Below are positions 16,731-26,671 of a DNA stretch of 64,000 nucleotides, one piece after another (within the stretch, counting starts at the first letter, position 1; each line of letters opens with the position of its first letter). Under the pieces are notes generated by a model. It was not told where the DNA came from. It saw nothing but the letters and a program-made list of their open reading frames with translations, and did not search any database. Both the position numbers and the translations under genes were made by a program. Origin of the DNA: Streptomyces formicae (GTDB lineage: Bacteria > Actinomycetota > Actinomycetes > Streptomycetales > Streptomycetaceae). The stretch lies in contig NZ_CP071872.1 in assembly GCF_022647665.1 (NCBI RefSeq), positions 4,340,001-4,404,000 on the forward strand. The letters run 5' to 3'.

Positions 16731-18034
16731 GCACGCACGGCAGTGCGCGGCGGCCGGGCGGGGACCCGGCCGCCGCCGGGAACGCGGTCGGCCACGAGGT
16801 CCAGGCGGCCGTCGAGCGTGCGTTCCGCGAGGAGCGGGGCGCGGTCCTGGCCACGCTGATCCGTCAGGCCGGCGACTTCCAGCTCGCCGAGGACGCGCTC
16901 CAGGACGCGTTCGTCTCGGCGGTCGCGACCTGGCCGAGGGAAGGCGTTCCCGCCAGCCCCGGAGCGTGGATCACGGTGACGGCGCGCCGCAAGGCGATCG
17001 ACCGGCTGCGACGGGAGCGCGCCGTGGCCGACCGGGCGGCGCGGCTCGCTCAGCTGGCCCGGCTCGATGCCCAGGAGCACCCGGCGCAGGACGGGGGCGA
17101 CGATGTCACCGACGACCGGCTGCGGTTGATCTTCACCTGCTGCCATCCCGCGCTGGCGCTGCCCGCCCGCGTCGCGCTCACGCTCAGGACGCTCGGAGGG
17201 CTGAGCACGGAGGAGATCGCCCGCGCCTTCGTCGTCGCGGAGACCACGATGGCCCAGCGCCTCGTGCGCGCCAAGCGGAAGATCGCCGAGGCCGGGATCC
17301 CGTGCCGGGTGCCCGGCGCCGACGCGCTCCCGGAGCGACTCACGGGCGTCCTCTCGGTCGTGTACCTGATCTTCAACGAGGGGTACGGGGCGACGGGCGG
17401 CGACCGGCTGGTGCGGGGTGAGCTGTGCGGTGAGGCCATCCGGCTCGGCCGGCTGCTGTGCGCGCTGATGCCCGACGACGCCGAGGTACGAGGGCTGCTC
17501 GCGCTGATGCTGCTGCACGACGCCCGACGCGCCGCGCGGGTGGACGAGGACGGGCGCTACGTACCGCTCGACGAGCAGGACCGCACACGCTGGGACCTGG
17601 AAGGGGCCTTGGAGGGACTCGGATCTCTCGACGCGGCGCTCGCTCTCCGCCGCCCCGGGCCGTACCAGGTGCAGGCGGCCATTGCCGCGCTGCACGTGCG
17701 CGCACCGAGCGCGACGGAGACCGACTGGGCGCAGATCGCCGAGCTGTACGGAGTGCTCGCCATGCTGACGCCGTCGCCGGTCGTCGAGGTGAACCGCGCG
17801 GTGGCGGTGGGCCGGGCCGCGGGGCCGCGGGCCGGGCTCGGCCTGCTCGCGCCGCTGCTGGAGGACTGCCGGATGGCGCGCTATCAGCCGCTGTACGCCG
17901 CCCACGCGGACCTGCTGCGGCGAGCCGGCGACTGCGAGGCGGCGCGGGCGGCGTACGGGCGCGCGATCGAGCTGAGTGCGAACGACGTCGAGCGGGCCGA
18001 ACTGGAGCGGCGCCGGGCGGAGCTGGGGCCGTAG
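16727..18034 (+). CDS. ECF42-type RNA polymerase sigma factor
   Basis: A 435-residue sigma factor. Sigma-2 lies at about residues 30-100 (DFQLAEDALQDAFVSAVATWP, ARRKAIDRLRR) and sigma-4 at about 135-195 (LTLRTLGGLSTEEIARAFVVAETTMAQRLVRAKRKI). The long C-terminal extension (about residues 200-435) contains YLIFNEGYGA, LCGEAIRLGRLL and DARRAARVDEDGRYVPLDEQDR and forms the TPR-like domain characteristic of ECF42. No anti-sigma gene is present; control in this group is thought to work through the C-terminal domain. The start GTG overlaps the DGPF gene. Confidence 0.93.
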   Translation: MSTHGSARRPGGDPAAAGNAVGHEVQAAVERAFREERGAVLATLIRQAGDFQLAEDALQDAFVSAVATWPREGVPASPGAWITVTARRKAIDRLRRERAVADRAARLAQLARLDAQEHPAQDGGDDVTDDRLRLIFTCCHPALALPARVALTLRTLGGLSTEEIARAFVVAETTMAQRLVRAKRKIAEAGIPCRVPGADALPERLTGVLSVVYLIFNEGYGATGGDRLVRGELCGEAIRLGRLLCALMPDDAEVRGLLALMLLHDARRAARVDEDGRYVPLDEQDRTRWDLEGALEGLGSLDAALALRRPGPYQVQAAIAALHVRAPSATETDWAQIAELYGVLAMLTPSPVVEVNRAVAVGRAAGPRAGLGLLAPLLEDCRMARYQPLYAAHADLLRRAGDCEAARAAYGRAIELSANDVERAELERRRAELGP

Positions 18035-18055
18035 GCCCGGCCCGGGCACCGGGTG

Positions 18056-18919
18056 TCAGCAGATACGGGGCAGCTGCTCCCCCAGCGGCATGTCGACCAC
18101 GCGCATCCCCCCGAGCCCGGTGCGGGCCACCACCATGCCGGGGTGGGCGTCGACCGCCTCGCCGATCACCGCCGCCTCGCGACCGAGAGGGTGGGCGCGC
18201 ATGGCGGCGAGGACCGCGTCGGCGTGCTCGCGCGGGACGAAGGCGACCAGCTTGCCCTCGTTGGCCACGTACATGGGGTCGAGGCCCAGCACGGCGCAGG
18301 CGTTGGCGACGGCAGGGGGGACCGGGACGGCGCGCTCCTGGAGGACGACGCCCGTACCGGAGGCCGCCGCGATCTCGTTCAGGGCCGCGGCCAGCCCACC
18401 GCGGGTCGGATCGCGCAGGACGTGCAGCTCACCGGTGACGGCGAGCATCGCTTCCACGAGGCCGCCGAGGGCGGCGCAGTCGCTCTCGATCTCGACGCCG
18501 AACTCCTCCCGCAGGCCCTTGGCGCAGGCCGACGAGATCAGGGTGTTGGCGAACACGCCGCCGGTCAGGGCCACGGTGTCGAGGCCGTGCCGCTCGCGGG
18601 CCGTGCCGCAGACCGTGCGGACGAGCCGGGCGACGGCGCTGTGGAAGCGCGCCGCGATCAGCGCGGCCGGCGTGCCGGCGCGTACGTCGTCGGCGGCCGC
18701 GGCGAGGAGGGGTGCCGGATCGGCGGTCAGCGGTGCGGCGCCGCCCTGCCCGTGCGGGCGCAGTGCGAAGGCGTAGCGGCCGTCGTCGGCACCGGCGGCG
18801 TGGAGCGCGGCGGCTTCGAGTTCGATCGCGGCCTGGGCCTCGTATCCGGCGCGGTGGCAGACGCCCGCGAGGGAGGAGACCTGCGGCGCTCTGCCCCGCG
18901 CCGGGCGCTCCGCCGGTCC
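18056..18919 (-). pseudogene. Chimeric remnant of hydrogenase maturation genes hypF and hypE
   Basis: The minus-strand frame is open from the stop of the 18920 gene down to 18056. Its first part matches the C-terminus of HypF (VSSLAGVCHRAGYEAQAAIELEA, FHSAVARLVR, VALTGGVFANTLISSAC). After about codon GLRE (near 18505) it changes, in frame, to the C-terminal half of HypE (FGVEIESDCAALGGLVEAML, LRDPTRGGLAAALNEIA, YVANEGKLVAFVP) with the proper HypE ending EQLPRIC. The HypF N-terminal domains, the end of HypF and the HypE N-terminus are missing and no good start exists; GTG 18574 could only give a 172-residue fragment. This is a deletion relic of a hyp operon. Confidence 0.85.
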
Positions 18920-19210
18920 TCAGAAGGCGGTGTACCGCTCGGGCATGGGCTGTTCCACGCCGTCCAGCTCCAGCGTGCAGCCCGGTTTCATCCGCACCAG
19001 GTGGGGCTGGTGCACCCGGACCAGGAAGCTGCGCACGGGGTCGTCCGGCAGCTCACCGCTGAGCACGGTCGTGCCCTTGCCGTGCTCCCGCCGGTACGCG
19101 ACCACTTTGCCGTCGACCAGGAGCTCGATGCCGCCGGTCCTGCCGGGGCCGACGTTCACGGTGATCGAGTGCGGGCCGTGGTCGATGTGGAAGTGGTGGT
19201 TACGCGACAT
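18920..19210 (-). CDS. Hypothetical protein, 96 aa
   Basis: I do not recognise a family. The ATG at 19210 has GGAGG 9 nt upstream. The protein begins with a His-rich segment (MSRNHHFHIDHGPHSITV) and is predicted to be mostly beta-strand (GGIELLVDGKVVAYRRE, SFLVRVHQPHLV). No signal peptide or Cys is present. The His-rich start directly before a hyp remnant could recall nickel handling, but this is only suggestive. It lies 272 bp from the divergent kinase gene. Confidence 0.75.
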   Translation of the reverse strand: MSRNHHFHIDHGPHSITVNVGPGRTGGIELLVDGKVVAYRREHGKGTTVLSGELPDDPVRSFLVRVHQPHLVRMKPGCTLELDGVEQPMPERYTAF

Positions 19211-19482
19211 GGACACACACCTCCGCAGTGCAGCCGCTCCGCATGCAGCCGACGCTCCGGTCGGCACTTCAGACTATGTCCGCACCGCGCCGACGCGCAG
19301 GTCGCGGGGGCCGTACGGGGAGCGGCGCGGGGGCCCGTCCGGGGAGGGGCGCGAGGGCGTGCCCCTGCGGGGCCGGAGGCTGCCGGGCCGGGAACCGGAT
19401 GTGGCGGAGATGTGTCTGTCCTGGGGACAGCACGCGGGGCCTCGTGCCGGAGGGCCGGGCCCGGCTGCCGACGGGGGGCGGG

Positions 19483-21126
19483 ATGAACGCGTGGTCGGTT
19501 CCGGGATACACGGAGAGCAGGGAACTCGGTTCGGGCGGAAGCGGACGCGTCGTCCTCGCCGTCCATGACGCGACGGGCACTCCGGTGGCTGTCAAGTATC
19601 TGGGCGAGCGGCTGCGCCGGGACGCGGCCTTCGTGCGGGAGTTCAGGTTCGAGGCGCGGCTGCTCGGCGGGCTGGACACGCCGCATGTGGTGCAGCTGTA
19701 CGAGTACGTCGAGGCGCCGGAGGGCGCCGCGATCGTGATGGAGCTGGTCGACGGCGTCGCCCTGCGCGCGCTGCTCGCGAGGGAGGGGCGCACGGGGCCC
19801 GAGCCCGCGCTCGTGGTCCTGAAGGGCTCTCTGCTGGGGCTGGCGGCCGCGCACCGGGCCGGTGTGGTGCACCGGGACTACAAGCCGGAGAACGTGCTGG
19901 TGGCGGCGGACGGTTCGTCCAAGCTGGCCGACTTCGGCATCGCGGCGCGCCGCGGTACGACGCCCGGCGTCGCGGGCACACCCGCGTACATGGCGCCGGA
20001 GCAGTGGAGCGGGGAGCCGGCGTCTCCCGCGGCCGACGTGTACGCCGCGACGGCGACGTTCTTCGAATGCCTGACCGGGCGGAAGCCGTTCCCCGGGCAG
20101 AACATCGCCGAGCTCGCGTTCCAACACACCACCGCGCCCGTACCGGTGGAGGACGTTCCGGAAGAGATGCGTCCGCTGGTCCTGAGCGGCCTCGCCAAGT
20201 CTCCCGGGGAACGGCCCGCGAACGCCGAGGCGTTCGTGGCGGAGCTGGAGCAGGTCGCCCTGGCGGCGTACGGCCCCGGCTGGGAGGAGCGCGGGCAGCG
20301 CGGGCTCGCCGCGCTGGCGGCGCTGCTGCCACTGCTGTTCCCGTCGGCAGGTGGTGCGCCCCCGGCGGGGATCGCGGCACGGGCGGCCACCTCGCTCGGG
20401 CGCGGTCACCGGCTCGATGGTCACCGGCCGGGCGGGCAGGGGCTGTTGGCGGGGGCGCTCGCGCTCGTCCTGGGGCTCGTCCTGGTGCTGACGGCGCGCG
20501 CCGGCGACGAGGCTCCGGGCCGGGCGGCGGCCGAGGCGGTGGCGACGACCAGTGCCGTACCGGGTACGGGCACGACGGCAGCGCCGGGTGCGGCGAGCGC
20601 CTCTCCGGCGCCTCCGGCATCCTCCTCCCCCTCGGCGTCCACGAGCACGCCGGAGCCGACGCCCACACCCACACCCACGCCGACGCCCGAAGCCACCGGC
20701 CCCTCCACGCCGGGAGCGCCGTCGGCGCCGCCGTCCGTGACCCTCACCGCTCCCCCGCCGGTCACCTCCGAACCGCCCGTGACACCGGAGCCGCCCGCCC
20801 CGGTCTCCATCGTCTCCGTCTCCGTCGCCTCGCTGCGGCAGACGGGCACGTCGACCGCCGCCGCGACCGTCGACGTCGTCACCGACGGGACCGGTCCGGT
20901 GACGATCGTCCTGAACTGGGCCACGGGCGAGGCCAAGGGCGGCCCCGGGACGGCGGACGGGACCGACACTTCCGAGCGCCGTGGCGCCACGCGGTACAGG
21001 CTCGCGGTCGACCACACGTTCCAAGGCCGCGGCTGCTACTGGAGTCTGCGGGCCGACACGACACCGGCCGCCGCCAACGGCGGTTCCCGGCAGGAGATCC
21101 TCACCAGGCGGTGCACGGTCACATGA
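19483..21126 (+). CDS. Membrane-anchored serine/threonine protein kinase
   Basis: A 547-residue Hanks-type kinase. Visible motifs are the Gly loop ELGSGGSGRVVLAV, the VAIK-type Lys (PVAVKYLG), the HRD loop VVHRDYKPENV, ADFGIA and the APE region GTPAYMAPEQW. A single membrane segment (GLLAGALALVLGLVLVL) lies near residue 330, followed by a Pro/Thr/Ser-rich linker with a PTPTPTP stretch and an extracytoplasmic domain of about 110 residues ending in Cys-containing GRGCYWSLR and RRCTV. No PASTA repeats are present, so the sensor is of another type. The start ATG 19483 fits the first kinase residues; longer frames lack homology. The next gene overlaps by 4 nt and has a similar external domain. Confidence 0.92.
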   Translation: MNAWSVPGYTESRELGSGGSGRVVLAVHDATGTPVAVKYLGERLRRDAAFVREFRFEARLLGGLDTPHVVQLYEYVEAPEGAAIVMELVDGVALRALLAREGRTGPEPALVVLKGSLLGLAAAHRAGVVHRDYKPENVLVAADGSSKLADFGIAARRGTTPGVAGTPAYMAPEQWSGEPASPAADVYAATATFFECLTGRKPFPGQNIAELAFQHTTAPVPVEDVPEEMRPLVLSGLAKSPGERPANAEAFVAELEQVALAAYGPGWEERGQRGLAALAALLPLLFPSAGGAPPAGIAARAATSLGRGHRLDGHRPGGQGLLAGALALVLGLVLVLTARAGDEAPGRAAAEAVATTSAVPGTGTTAAPGAASASPAPPASSSPSASTSTPEPTPTPTPTPTPEATGPSTPGAPSAPPSVTLTAPPPVTSEPPVTPEPPAPVSIVSVSVASLRQTGTSTAAATVDVVTDGTGPVTIVLNWATGEAKGGPGTADGTDTSERRGATRYRLAVDHTFQGRGCYWSLRADTTPAAANGGSRQEILTRRCTVT

Positions 21127-21782
21127 GCGAACGGATCGAGGACGACGACGAGTACAGCGCGACCGCGCTGGCCGACCACTGGGGCGAACTGCCCGCCCCG
21201 CCCGAACACCACCGCGCCGTCCCCGACCGCGTGGAGGGCGCGGTCCTCCGCTTCGGCCCGGGCGTCACGGCCGCCGTCCGCACCCGCCAGGGGCACGAGA
21301 ACGGCACCACGGCCGCCGTCGCGCACGACGCCTTCCCCGGCCGTACTCCCCCGCCGCCCGGGCACCCGGCGCAGCGGCACGCCTCGCGGCTCGCGGGCCT
21401 GCGCCGCTACACCCTCGCCGCCGTCGTCCTGCTGGCCGTGCTCGGCACTCTCGCCTGGGACCGGTACGGGCCGGGCGTCGGCGTCCGGAGCGTGTCCGTA
21501 CGGACCGATCCCGCCGGGCCGGGCTGCGACGGCACCGCGGAGATCACCGCGCTCGTGGGGACGGACGGGCGGCCGGGCACGCTGACGTACCGCTGGGTGC
21601 GCAACGACGGCACCGCATCGGATGAGCTCACCGAGCGGCTGACGCGCGGGCAGCGGCAGGCGCGGCTGAGGCTGCTGTGGACGTTCCACGGCGAGGGCGC
21701 GTACGACGCGAGGGCCGAGCTCCGGATCACCACGCCGACCCGCCACCGCGCGGCGGCCGGATTCACGTACACCTGCGCCTGA
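21123..21782 (+). CDS. Membrane-anchored protein with external domain like the kinase sensor
   Basis: A 219-residue protein starting in an ATGA overlap with the kinase gene. The cytoplasmic N-terminus (about 95 residues) contains ADHWGELPAPPEHH and FGPGVTAAVRTRQG; one membrane helix follows (LRRYTLAAVVLLAVLGTLAWD). The external part (VSVRTDPAGPGCDGTAEITALVGTDGRPGTLTYRW to FTYTCA) resembles the kinase ectodomain in length, position of the two Cys and Ig-like strand pattern. It is probably a substrate or co-receptor of the kinase; this is inferred from overlap and shared ectodomain. Confidence 0.78.
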   Translation: MSERIEDDDEYSATALADHWGELPAPPEHHRAVPDRVEGAVLRFGPGVTAAVRTRQGHENGTTAAVAHDAFPGRTPPPPGHPAQRHASRLAGLRRYTLAAVVLLAVLGTLAWDRYGPGVGVRSVSVRTDPAGPGCDGTAEITALVGTDGRPGTLTYRWVRNDGTASDELTERLTRGQRQARLRLLWTFHGEGAYDARAELRITTPTRHRAAAGFTYTCA

Positions 21783-21961
21783 CCTGCCGTTCCTGACTTT
21801 GCTGCCCCTGACCTTGCTGTCCCTGACCTGCCGTCCATGGTCCGCTGCCACCTGTTTCGCAGTCCCTCGTGCACGCTCCCGCAGCTCCGTGGCCCGAACA
21901 CAGCGGATCGTGACCCTTCCGGGACTGGCCGCAGGATCGCGGCTCGCCGAAGTTGGCCGCC

Positions 21962-23450
21962 ATGAGCGAGAGCACAGCACGCATGCGCGACGCACTGCGG
22001 GGACCGGGACCGCTCGATGTGGGCACGGAGGAAGGCCCCCGGCTGCTCGCCGAGGCCGCCGGGCTCGTGGTGCGGCACGCCGAGGAGGTGTCCGGCGGAC
22101 CGGTCGCGCCCGACGAGCCGGGGACCGCGCGGATCCGCAAGTGGCTGGAGGGCTACGACTTCCACCGGCCGCGCCCGGCCGGCGAGGTGCTGCCCGATGT
22201 GGTGGCGGCGCTGCGCCGGTGGGGGGGTGCACACCACGCATCCGCGCTACATGGGGCTGTTCAATCCCACGCCCACCTGGTGGGGCGTGGCGGGCGAGTT
22301 GATCGCCGCAGGGGTCAACCCGCAGCTCGCCGCCCAGAGTCACGCTCCGGCGGCCGTGGAGATGGAGCGGCATGTCCTGCGCTACCTCGCGGCCCGACTG
22401 GGGCTTCCGGAGCAGGCGGAGGGGAGTTTCACGGTCGGTGGGGCGGAGGCCAATCTGACGGCCGTCGTCGTCGCCCTGACACGCCGTCACCCCGGGTACG
22501 CCGACGCGGGCCTCGCCGGGCTGCCGCGGCGGCCGCGGCGGCCGGTGCTGTACGCGTCGGCGGAGAGCCACCACGCCTGGCTGAAGATCGCCCACCTCAC
22601 CGGACTCGGGCGGGAAGCGGTGCGGCTCGTACCGGCCGATGCGGCGTACCGGTTCGACGTCGCCCGGCTGCGCGCGCTGCTCGACGCGGACATCGCCTCG
22701 GGCCACGAGCCGTTCCTGCTGATCGGTACGGCGGGCACGACGGGCGGCGGCGTGCTCGACCCGCTCCCGCAACTCGCCTACGTCGCGGGCGAGTTCGGGA
22801 TGCACTTCCATGTCGACGCGGCATGCGCGGGTGCCGTGGCCCTCTCCGACCGGCTGCGGCCGCTGCTCGCCGGGGTCGAACGGGCCGACAGCGTCACCGT
22901 GGACGCGCACAAGTGGCTCTCGGCACCGATGGGCGCCGGGATGTTCCTCACCGCGCATCCCGATGCCCTCGCGGAGAGCTTCCGGGTGAGCACCTCGTAC
23001 ATGCCGGCCGACAGCGAGACGACCGCCGACCCCTATCTCACGAGTGTGCAGTGGTCGCGCCGCTTCGCCGGTCTGAAGGTGTTCCTCGCGCTGGCCGCCG
23101 TCGGGCGTCAGGGCTACGCGGAGCAGGTGGAGCGGGACACCGCGCTCGGTGAACTGCTCGCCCGCCGGCTGACCGAAGAGGGCTGGCTCCGGATCAACGA
23201 CACCCCGCTGCCGGTGGTATGCGTGGTCGATCCGGACAGGGACGCCGCGGGGCCGGAGCGCAGTTGGGCGTGGCACGCGGCGGTCGCGGACCGCGTCGTA
23301 CGCGGCGGCGAGGCGTGGCTCAGCCCGGTACGCCTCGCCGGGCGCCCCGCCGTCCGGCTCTGTCTCACCAGCCACCGGACGCGCTCCGAGGACGTCGAGG
23401 CCGTGGTGTCGGCGCTCGGAGCGGCGCGTACGGCGCCCCGGGGCGCCTAG
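21962..23450 (+). pseudogene. PLP-dependent group II decarboxylase, frameshifted
   Basis: The N-terminal frame from ATG 21962 reads to LPDVVAALRRW, where it breaks; the rest continues one frame over with VHTTHPRYMGLFNPTPTWWG. One extra base in the G7 run at 22221-22227 explains the shift, and the corrected protein has about 495 residues. Family motifs are intact downstream: FTVGGAEANLTAV, SAESHHAW, GTAGTTGGGVLDP, HVDAACAGA and the PLP lysine in VDAHKWLSAPMGAGMF. It belongs with aromatic-amino-acid or glutamate/DABA-type decarboxylases. A sequencing error is at least as likely as inactivation because the remainder is well conserved. No clear SD precedes the start. Confidence 0.83.
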
Positions 23451-23473
23451 GGCCTGTCGTTCGGATCTTGAAG
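23450..23473 (+). repeat. Solo end of the MITE-like element family seen at 41579
   Basis: GGGCCTGTCGTTCGGATCTT begins with the G of a CTAG that also supplies the decarboxylase stop. It matches the terminal inverted repeats of the element at 41579-41776 almost base for base, but no second end is found nearby. Confidence 0.6.
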
Positions 23474-23533
23474 ACACGGCCCAGGGCCTGGAGGGGCCGC
23501 GACCCTGGGCGCGGGCGGTGTGTTCGCTGCTCG

Positions 23534-23545
23534 TAGGGTGGCGCC
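23534..23545 (+). promoter_or_regulatory. Candidate leaderless promoter of the aldo/keto reductase gene
   Basis: TAGGGT (23534-23539) lies 6 nt before the GTG at 23546 and no SD is visible. Confidence 0.45.
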
Positions 23546-24501
23546 GTGACGACGAACATGAATGCGAGCGGCGGGCACCTGATCTACGGGTGCATGGGAC
23601 TGGGCGGGTCCTGGGCACCCGAGCCCTACGGGGCGGCGGACATCGCCGCCGCCGAGGCGGCGGTCGTCGCGGCGCTGGAGATCGGTGTCACCACCTTCGA
23701 CCACGCCGACATCTACCGCCACGGCAAGGCCGAGGCGGTGTTCGGCGAGATCCTCGCCCGCACGCCGGGGCTCCGCGAGCGCGTCGTCCTGCAGACCAAG
23801 TGCGGCATCCGCCTCCCCGACGGCGACCGGCCCGGCATCTACGACCTGCGCGGAAGCAGCATCCTGCGCCGCGTGGAGGAGAGCCTGACCCGGCTGCGCA
23901 CCGATGCCGTCGACGTGCTCCTGCTGCACCGGCCGGATCCGCTGGCCGATCCCGACGACGTCGCGGAGGCGCTGACGTCCCTGCACCGGCAGGGCCTGGT
24001 CCGGCGGTTCGGCGTGTCGAACATGGCGGGCGAGCAGATCGCACCGCTGCTGGCCCGCCTCGACGTGCCGCTGGTGGCCAACCAGCTGGAGATGAGCCTC
24101 GACCGCCGCGACTGGCTCGAAGCGGGTGTCCTCGTGAACACGCCCGCCGCGGCGGGCGTCGGCCACCCGCTGGGCACCGTCGAGTACTGCCGCGCGAACG
24201 GCATCGAGCTCCAGGCGTGGGGCGCGCTGGCCCAGGGCCGCTTCACGGGCCGCCAGGAGACCCCGCAGGAGCGGGCCACCGCCGAACTGCTCGCCGCACT
24301 GGCCGAGAAGAAGGGCACCACCCCGGAATCGGTCCTGCTGTGGTGGCTGCGGCGCCACCCCGCCCGCATCGTCCCGGTCATCGGCAGCGCCAGTCCGGAG
24401 CGCATCCGCGCCTGCGGCGACGCGGCCCGGCGGGAGCCGGAGCTGAGCCACGAGGAGTGGTACGACCTCTGGCTGGCGGCGCGCGGAGCGCCGCTGCCGT
24501 A

Positions 24502-24502
<1 letters not shown>
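23546..24502 (+). CDS. Aldo/keto reductase
   Basis: A 318-residue NADPH-dependent oxidoreductase of the aldo/keto reductase superfamily. Motifs: YGCMGLGGSW, TTFDHADIYRHGKAEAVFG with the catalytic Asp and Tyr, VLQTKCGIRLPD with the Lys, LLLHRPDPL with the His, FGVSNMAG and the cofactor segment RIVPVIGSASPERI. It resembles the YdhF-type oxidoreductases. It is alone, with convergent modBC downstream separated by hexanucleotide repeats. The substrate is unknown. Confidence 0.9.
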
Positions 24503-24583
<81 letters not shown>

Positions 24584-24589
24584 TCGGTC

Positions 24590-26671
24590 TCAGACGGTCA
24601 CGAGGGTGGTCTCCGTCGCCTTGACGCTGGTCCACACGGGGGTGCCGTCCGCGAGGCCCAGTTCGGCGGCGGCCTGCGGGGTGATCTCGGCGACCAGGTC
24701 CGGGGCGTCGTCCGAGGTGATCAGGATCCGCAGTCTGCTGCCGCTCGCGGTGATCTCGCGCACCGTGCCGGGCCAGACGTTGCGCGGGCTGCCGCTCGGC
24801 CGGTCCCGGTGGACGGAGACCGCCTCGGGCGCGATGATCGCGAGCCCTTCGGTGCCGGCGGGGAGCGGATCCGCGACGACGAGCGTGCCGCCGCCGGGCA
24901 GCCGGAGGCCGTCGGCGGTGGCGGTGCCGGGCCAGGCGTTGCGGCCGAGCATGCGCGCGACCCACGGGGAGCGGGGGTGACGGGTGACCTCGGCGGGCGG
25001 CGCGTCCTGGAGGGCGCGGCCGTCGTCCAGTACGAGGACCCGGTCGGCGAGCGAAACGGCCTCCACCGGGTCGTGGGTGACGATCAGACAGACCCCGCCG
25101 AACCCCGCGAGATGGCTCCGCAGGGTGTGCCGGACATGGGCACGGGTGGTCTGGTCGAGGGCGGCGAGCGGTTCGTCGAGCAGCAGCAGCCGGGGGCGCA
25201 CGGCGAGCGCACGGGCGAGGGCGACCCGGCCCGCCTGCCCGCCCGACAGCTGCGCCGGCCTGCGGTGGGCGAGATGTCCGACGCCGAGCCGGTCCAGCCA
25301 CTCCTGGGCGGCGCGGCGCGCCTCTGCACGCGGGGTGCCGTGGGCCCGCAGCCCGTATGCGGTGTTGGCGAGGGCCGTGAGGTGCGGGAAGAGCGCGCCG
25401 TCCTGGGGGACCCACGCCACGCCCCTACGGTGCGGCGGGAGTCGGGTGACGTCCGCGTCTCCGAGGCTGAGGACGGCGTGGGAGCGCGGTGTGAGCCCGA
25501 GGAGGGCGCGCAGCAGGGTCGTCTTGCCCGCGCCGTTGGGGCCGACGACGGCGATGGTGGTGCCCGGGTCGGCGGCGAGGGTGAGCCGGTTGAAGCCGGT
25601 GACCTCGGCGTGCAGCGGCCAGTGTTCCCGGGGGCGTACGACCCCGGACGCGGACGGGGACAGGGGTACGGGGCCGGCGGCCGGTGCGGGCTCCTCCGCC
25701 ACCTGCGCGGGCGCTCGGGGCCGTTCGCCGGGTGCGCCGGTGAAGCGGCCGCGCAGGGCGATCAGCACGCCCATGGCGATCGCCAGCAGCAGGAGCGAGA
25801 CGGACGTCGCGGCCTCCGGCTGCTCCTGGAGCAGGAGATACACCTGGAGCGGCAGCGTCTGCGTCGTGCCGGGGAGGTTGCCCGCGAAGGTGATGGTGGC
25901 GCCGAACTCGCCGAGTGCGCGGGCCCAGGCGAGGGCTGCCCCGGCGATCAGGCCGGGCGCCACCATCGGCAGGGTGACGGTACGGAACACCCGCAGCGGC
26001 GAGGCGCCCAGGGACGCGGCGGTCTCCTCGTACCGCGGACGCAGCCCGGCCAGTGCGCCTTCGAGGCTGATGACCAGGAACGGCATCGCGACGAAGGTCG
26101 CCGCGACGACCGCGCCCGTGGTGTGGAACGGCAGGGTGAGCCCGAACCAGCTCTCCAGCCACGGCCCGAGCAGTCCCCGCCGGCCGAAGGCGAGCAGGAG
26201 GGCGACTCCCCCGACGGTGGGCGGCAGCACCATGGGCAGCAGCACGAGGGAGCGGACGAGCGCCTTGCCGGGGAAGTCCACCCGGGCGAGCAGCCAGGCC
26301 AGGGGGACGCCGAGGAGGAGGGACAGGCCGAGCGACCAGAAGGACACGAGGAGCGAGAGCCGGAGCGCCTCGACCGCGGCGGGGCTGGTGAGGTGCGCGC
26401 CGAGCTCGCCCCACTCGGTGCGGGCGACGATCCCGACGAGCGGCAGCAGCAGGAACGCGACGGCGAGCAGCGCGGGAACGGCCAGGGCCAGCGGGGTACG
26501 GGGGCCCGAGGAGCCGGAACCCGGGATCGTGCCGGGACCCGGCGTGGTGCCGGGATGCGGGGTCGTGCCGGGACCCGGCATGGTGCCGGGCCCCGGGGTG
26601 CGCGTGTCCGCCGCCTCGTGAGTGCGGTTGCCTGCTCGCTTCATCGGACGTCCCCGGGTCGGCCTCGTCAC
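24590..26671 (-). CDS. modBC: Fused molybdate ABC permease-ATPase (ModB-ModC)
   Basis: A 693-residue fusion. A linker of PGPGT repeats at the N-terminus precedes five or six membrane helices of ModB with the EAA loop ([23 protein letters not shown] and the [14 protein letters not shown] signature). From about residue 350 the ModC ATPase follows: [13 protein letters not shown], the Q-loop [36 protein letters not shown]. The C-terminus is a single Mop/TOBE domain ([23 protein letters not shown]) that binds molybdate. The GTG at 26671 overlaps the modA stop (GTGA); ATG 26644 is an alternative with a better SD. It imports molybdate with ModA. Confidence 0.93.
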   Translation of the reverse strand: MTRPTRGRPMKRAGNRTHEAADTRTPGPGTMPGPGTTPHPGTTPGPGTIPGSGSSGPRTPLALAVPALLAVAFLLLPLVGIVARTEWGELGAHLTSPAAVEALRLSLLVSFWSLGLSLLLGVPLAWLLARVDFPGKALVRSLVLLPMVLPPTVGGVALLLAFGRRGLLGPWLESWFGLTLPFHTTGAVVAATFVAMPFLVISLEGALAGLRPRYEETAASLGASPLRVFRTVTLPMVAPGLIAGAALAWARALGEFGATITFAGNLPGTTQTLPLQVYLLLQEQPEAATSVSLLLLAIAMGVLIALRGRFTGAPGERPRAPAQVAEEPAPAAGPVPLSPSASGVVRPREHWPLHAEVTGFNRLTLAADPGTTIAVVGPNGAGKTTLLRALLGLTPRSHAVLSLGDADVTRLPPHRRGVAWVPQDGALFPHLTALANTAYGLRAHGTPRAEARRAAQEWLDRLGVGHLAHRRPAQLSGGQAGRVALARALAVRPRLLLLDEPLAALDQTTRAHVRHTLRSHLAGFGGVCLIVTHDPVEAVSLADRVLVLDDGRALQDAPPAEVTRHPRSPWVARMLGRNAWPGTATADGLRLPGGGTLVVADPLPAGTEGLAIIAPEAVSVHRDRPSGSPRNVWPGTVREITASGSRLRILITSDDAPDLVAEITPQAAAELGLADGTPVWTSVKATETTLVTV

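Noticed and set aside
18056-18574. Calling the 172-residue ORF a functional HypE.
   Set aside because: It begins in the HypF motif ALTGGVF and lacks the HypE ATP-binding N-terminal half.
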